Positions 63,242 to 64,000 of a stretch of DNA of 64,000 bases are shown here, piece by piece; position 1 is the stretch's first letter, and every line of letters starts with the position of its first letter. The notes beneath the pieces were generated by a model. The model saw only the letters and a program-made list of their open reading frames with translations, did not search any database and was not told the DNA's origin. This DNA is from Leisingera sp. ANG1 (GTDB taxonomy: Bacteria; Pseudomonadota; Alphaproteobacteria; Rhodobacterales; Rhodobacteraceae). The position numbers and the translations under genes are program-made. The DNA is taken from positions 431,552 through 495,551 of the forward strand of contig NZ_AFCF02000009.1 in assembly GCF_000203975.2 (NCBI RefSeq), written 5' to 3'.

Positions 63242-64000
63242 ATGCGAGATTTTCATTTACCCGGACGCTCGGCAGTTTTTGCTTCCGCCGGCATGTGCGC
63301 CACCTCTCACCCGCTGGCTGCCGGTGTGGCGCTGGACATGCTAAAGCGCGGCGGCAACGCCATGGACGCTGCAGTGGCCGGGGCGGTTCTGCTGGGGATC
63401 TGCGAGCCGCAAATGACCGGGATCGGTGGCGACTGCTTTGTGCTGTTTTCGCACCCGGAGCAAGGAATTCAGGCACTTAACGGATCCGGCTTCGCCCCAG
63501 CAGGAGCCAATGCAGCCGCTTTAAGAGCACAAGGTCTTGGCGCAGTTCCGCTGGGCAGCGCGGACGCCGTTACCATCCCTTGCGCCATTGATGCATTCTG
63601 CCGCCTGGCGGAGTCCGAAGGCTGCCTTGGGCTTGATGTCCTGCTGCAACCTGCCATCCGGCACGCAGAAGAAGGCGTGCCCGTAGCGGCACGCACAGCA
63701 TTTGACTGGCAGAACAGTGCCGGAACCTTAACCGGTGCGGCGCGTGACCACTTTCTGAAAGACGGAAAACCGCTAAACTCGGGTGATCTGTTCCGTGCAC
63801 CCGGCCAAGCCGAGGTGCTTCGCAGGATTGCAAAGCACGGGCGTGACGCGTTTTACTTAGGTGAAGTAGCTGACGACATGGTGTCAGCACTATCGGCTGT
63901 TGGAGGTACGCACTCGCTGCAGGACTTTGCCAGTGCCTGCAGTTTCTTTACCCAACCGGTTGAAGGCTCCTACAAGGATATGGGGTTAGCCGAGCATCCT
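63242..64000 (+). CDS. Gamma-glutamyltransferase family protein, 3' end cut off by the window
   Basis: The first 253 codons of a gene running past the window end. The start Ala-Thr-Ser-His-Pro-Leu-Ala-Ala-Gly…Leu-Lys-Arg-Gly-Gly-Asn-Ala-Met-Asp-Ala-Ala-Val-Ala and the Met-Thr-Gly-Ile-Gly-Gly-Asp segment are characteristic of gamma-glutamyltranspeptidases and related Ntn-hydrolases. The autocatalytic Thr lies beyond the window, so activity cannot be judged. There is no signal peptide, suggesting a cytoplasmic member. GGAAG lies seven bases before the ATG. Confidence 0.85.
   Translation, partial: MRDFHLPGRSAVFASAGMCATSHPLAAGVALDMLKRGGNAMDAAVAGAVLLGICEPQMTGIGGDCFVLFSHPEQGIQALNGSGFAPAGANAAALRAQGLGAVPLGSADAVTIPCAIDAFCRLAESEGCLGLDVLLQPAIRHAEEGVPVAARTAFDWQNSAGTLTGAARDHFLKDGKPLNSGDLFRAPGQAEVLRRIAKHGRDAFYLGEVADDMVSALSAVGGTHSLQDFASACSFFTQPVEGSYKDMGLAEHP

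Overview
The window looks like chromosomal DNA of a marine alphaproteobacterium of the Rhodobacterales (Roseobacter group, near Leisingera, Phaeobacter or Ruegeria). I infer this from the high GC content, the miaB–phoH–ybeY–corC–lnt–metK order, a SAM/SAH riboswitch (a Rhodobacterales class) before metK, a Mur-type box before sitABCD, and several demethylating FAD oxidoreductase genes for methylated amines. I see no insertion sequence, phage, CRISPR array or rRNA. Nearly all DNA is coding, and long antisense ORFs are common GC-driven shadows.

Layout. 1–6.5 kb: part of the phenylacetate catabolon (TetR, paaK, paaI, paaG facing paaZ–paaX), then a tRNA-Met gene. 6.9–12.2 kb: an RNA-repair locus, rtcR facing rsr (Ro60/TROVE protein), three Y-RNA-like genes and rtcB. 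12.2–18.4 kb: GATase1-AraC regulator, dimethylglycine-dehydrogenase-like protein, MttB-family methyltransferase and a LysR regulator. 18.4–22.1 kb: sitABCD manganese transporter. 22.1–27.8 kb: sulfatase, Asp/Glu-racemase-like protein, M24 and M20 peptidase-family enzymes, and an exported protein. 27.8–39.6 kb: housekeeping genes cmk, aroA, trmB, metK, lnt, corC-like, ybeY, phoH and miaB, with an OmpA-like protein and a lipoprotein set between phoH and miaB. 39.6–43.5 kb: a conserved protein of unknown role and an Amt–GGDEF–EAL fusion. 44.1–50.8 kb: gyrB, recF and dnaN with a quinone-reductase/TetR pair and a LysE exporter between them. 51–60.1 kb: a second methylamine cluster with two more dehydrogenase paralogues, homocysteine methyltransferase, alcohol-dehydrogenase-like protein, GATase1-AraC, GFA-family protein and a cupin regulator. 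60.2–64 kb: free-methionine-sulfoxide reductase, thiolase, an RsbV/RsbW-like pair and a truncated gamma-glutamyltransferase.

The most interesting system is the rtcR–rsr–Y RNA–rtcB locus. Between rsr and rtcB lie three non-coding elements. Each is closed by an 8–10 bp terminal helix and shares the 5' motif GAATGCC-N3-GGRACTACA and a 3' TTGTC. The first encloses an almost complete tRNA in circularly permuted order (anticodon-side and T-arm 3' half first, D-arm 5' half second, joined through the acceptor end). This matches the bacterial Y RNA (YrlA) idea of tRNA mimicry. The RtcR here has lost the GAFTGA motif used to contact sigma-54, so its mode of activation may differ from E. coli. RtcA is absent.

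How the genes work together. Two clusters would take glycine betaine or related compounds down to glycine: methyl transfer (MttB family, homocysteine methyltransferase), then dimethylglycine/sarcosine dehydrogenases that load one-carbon units onto tetrahydrofolate through GcvT domains, with a GFA-family protein possibly dealing with formaldehyde. Each cluster carries a GATase1-AraC regulator of the GbdR type. The SAM/SAH switch at metK and the methionine sulfoxide reductase fit an emphasis on methyl-group metabolism. All functional calls are from reading the sequence; no database search was run.
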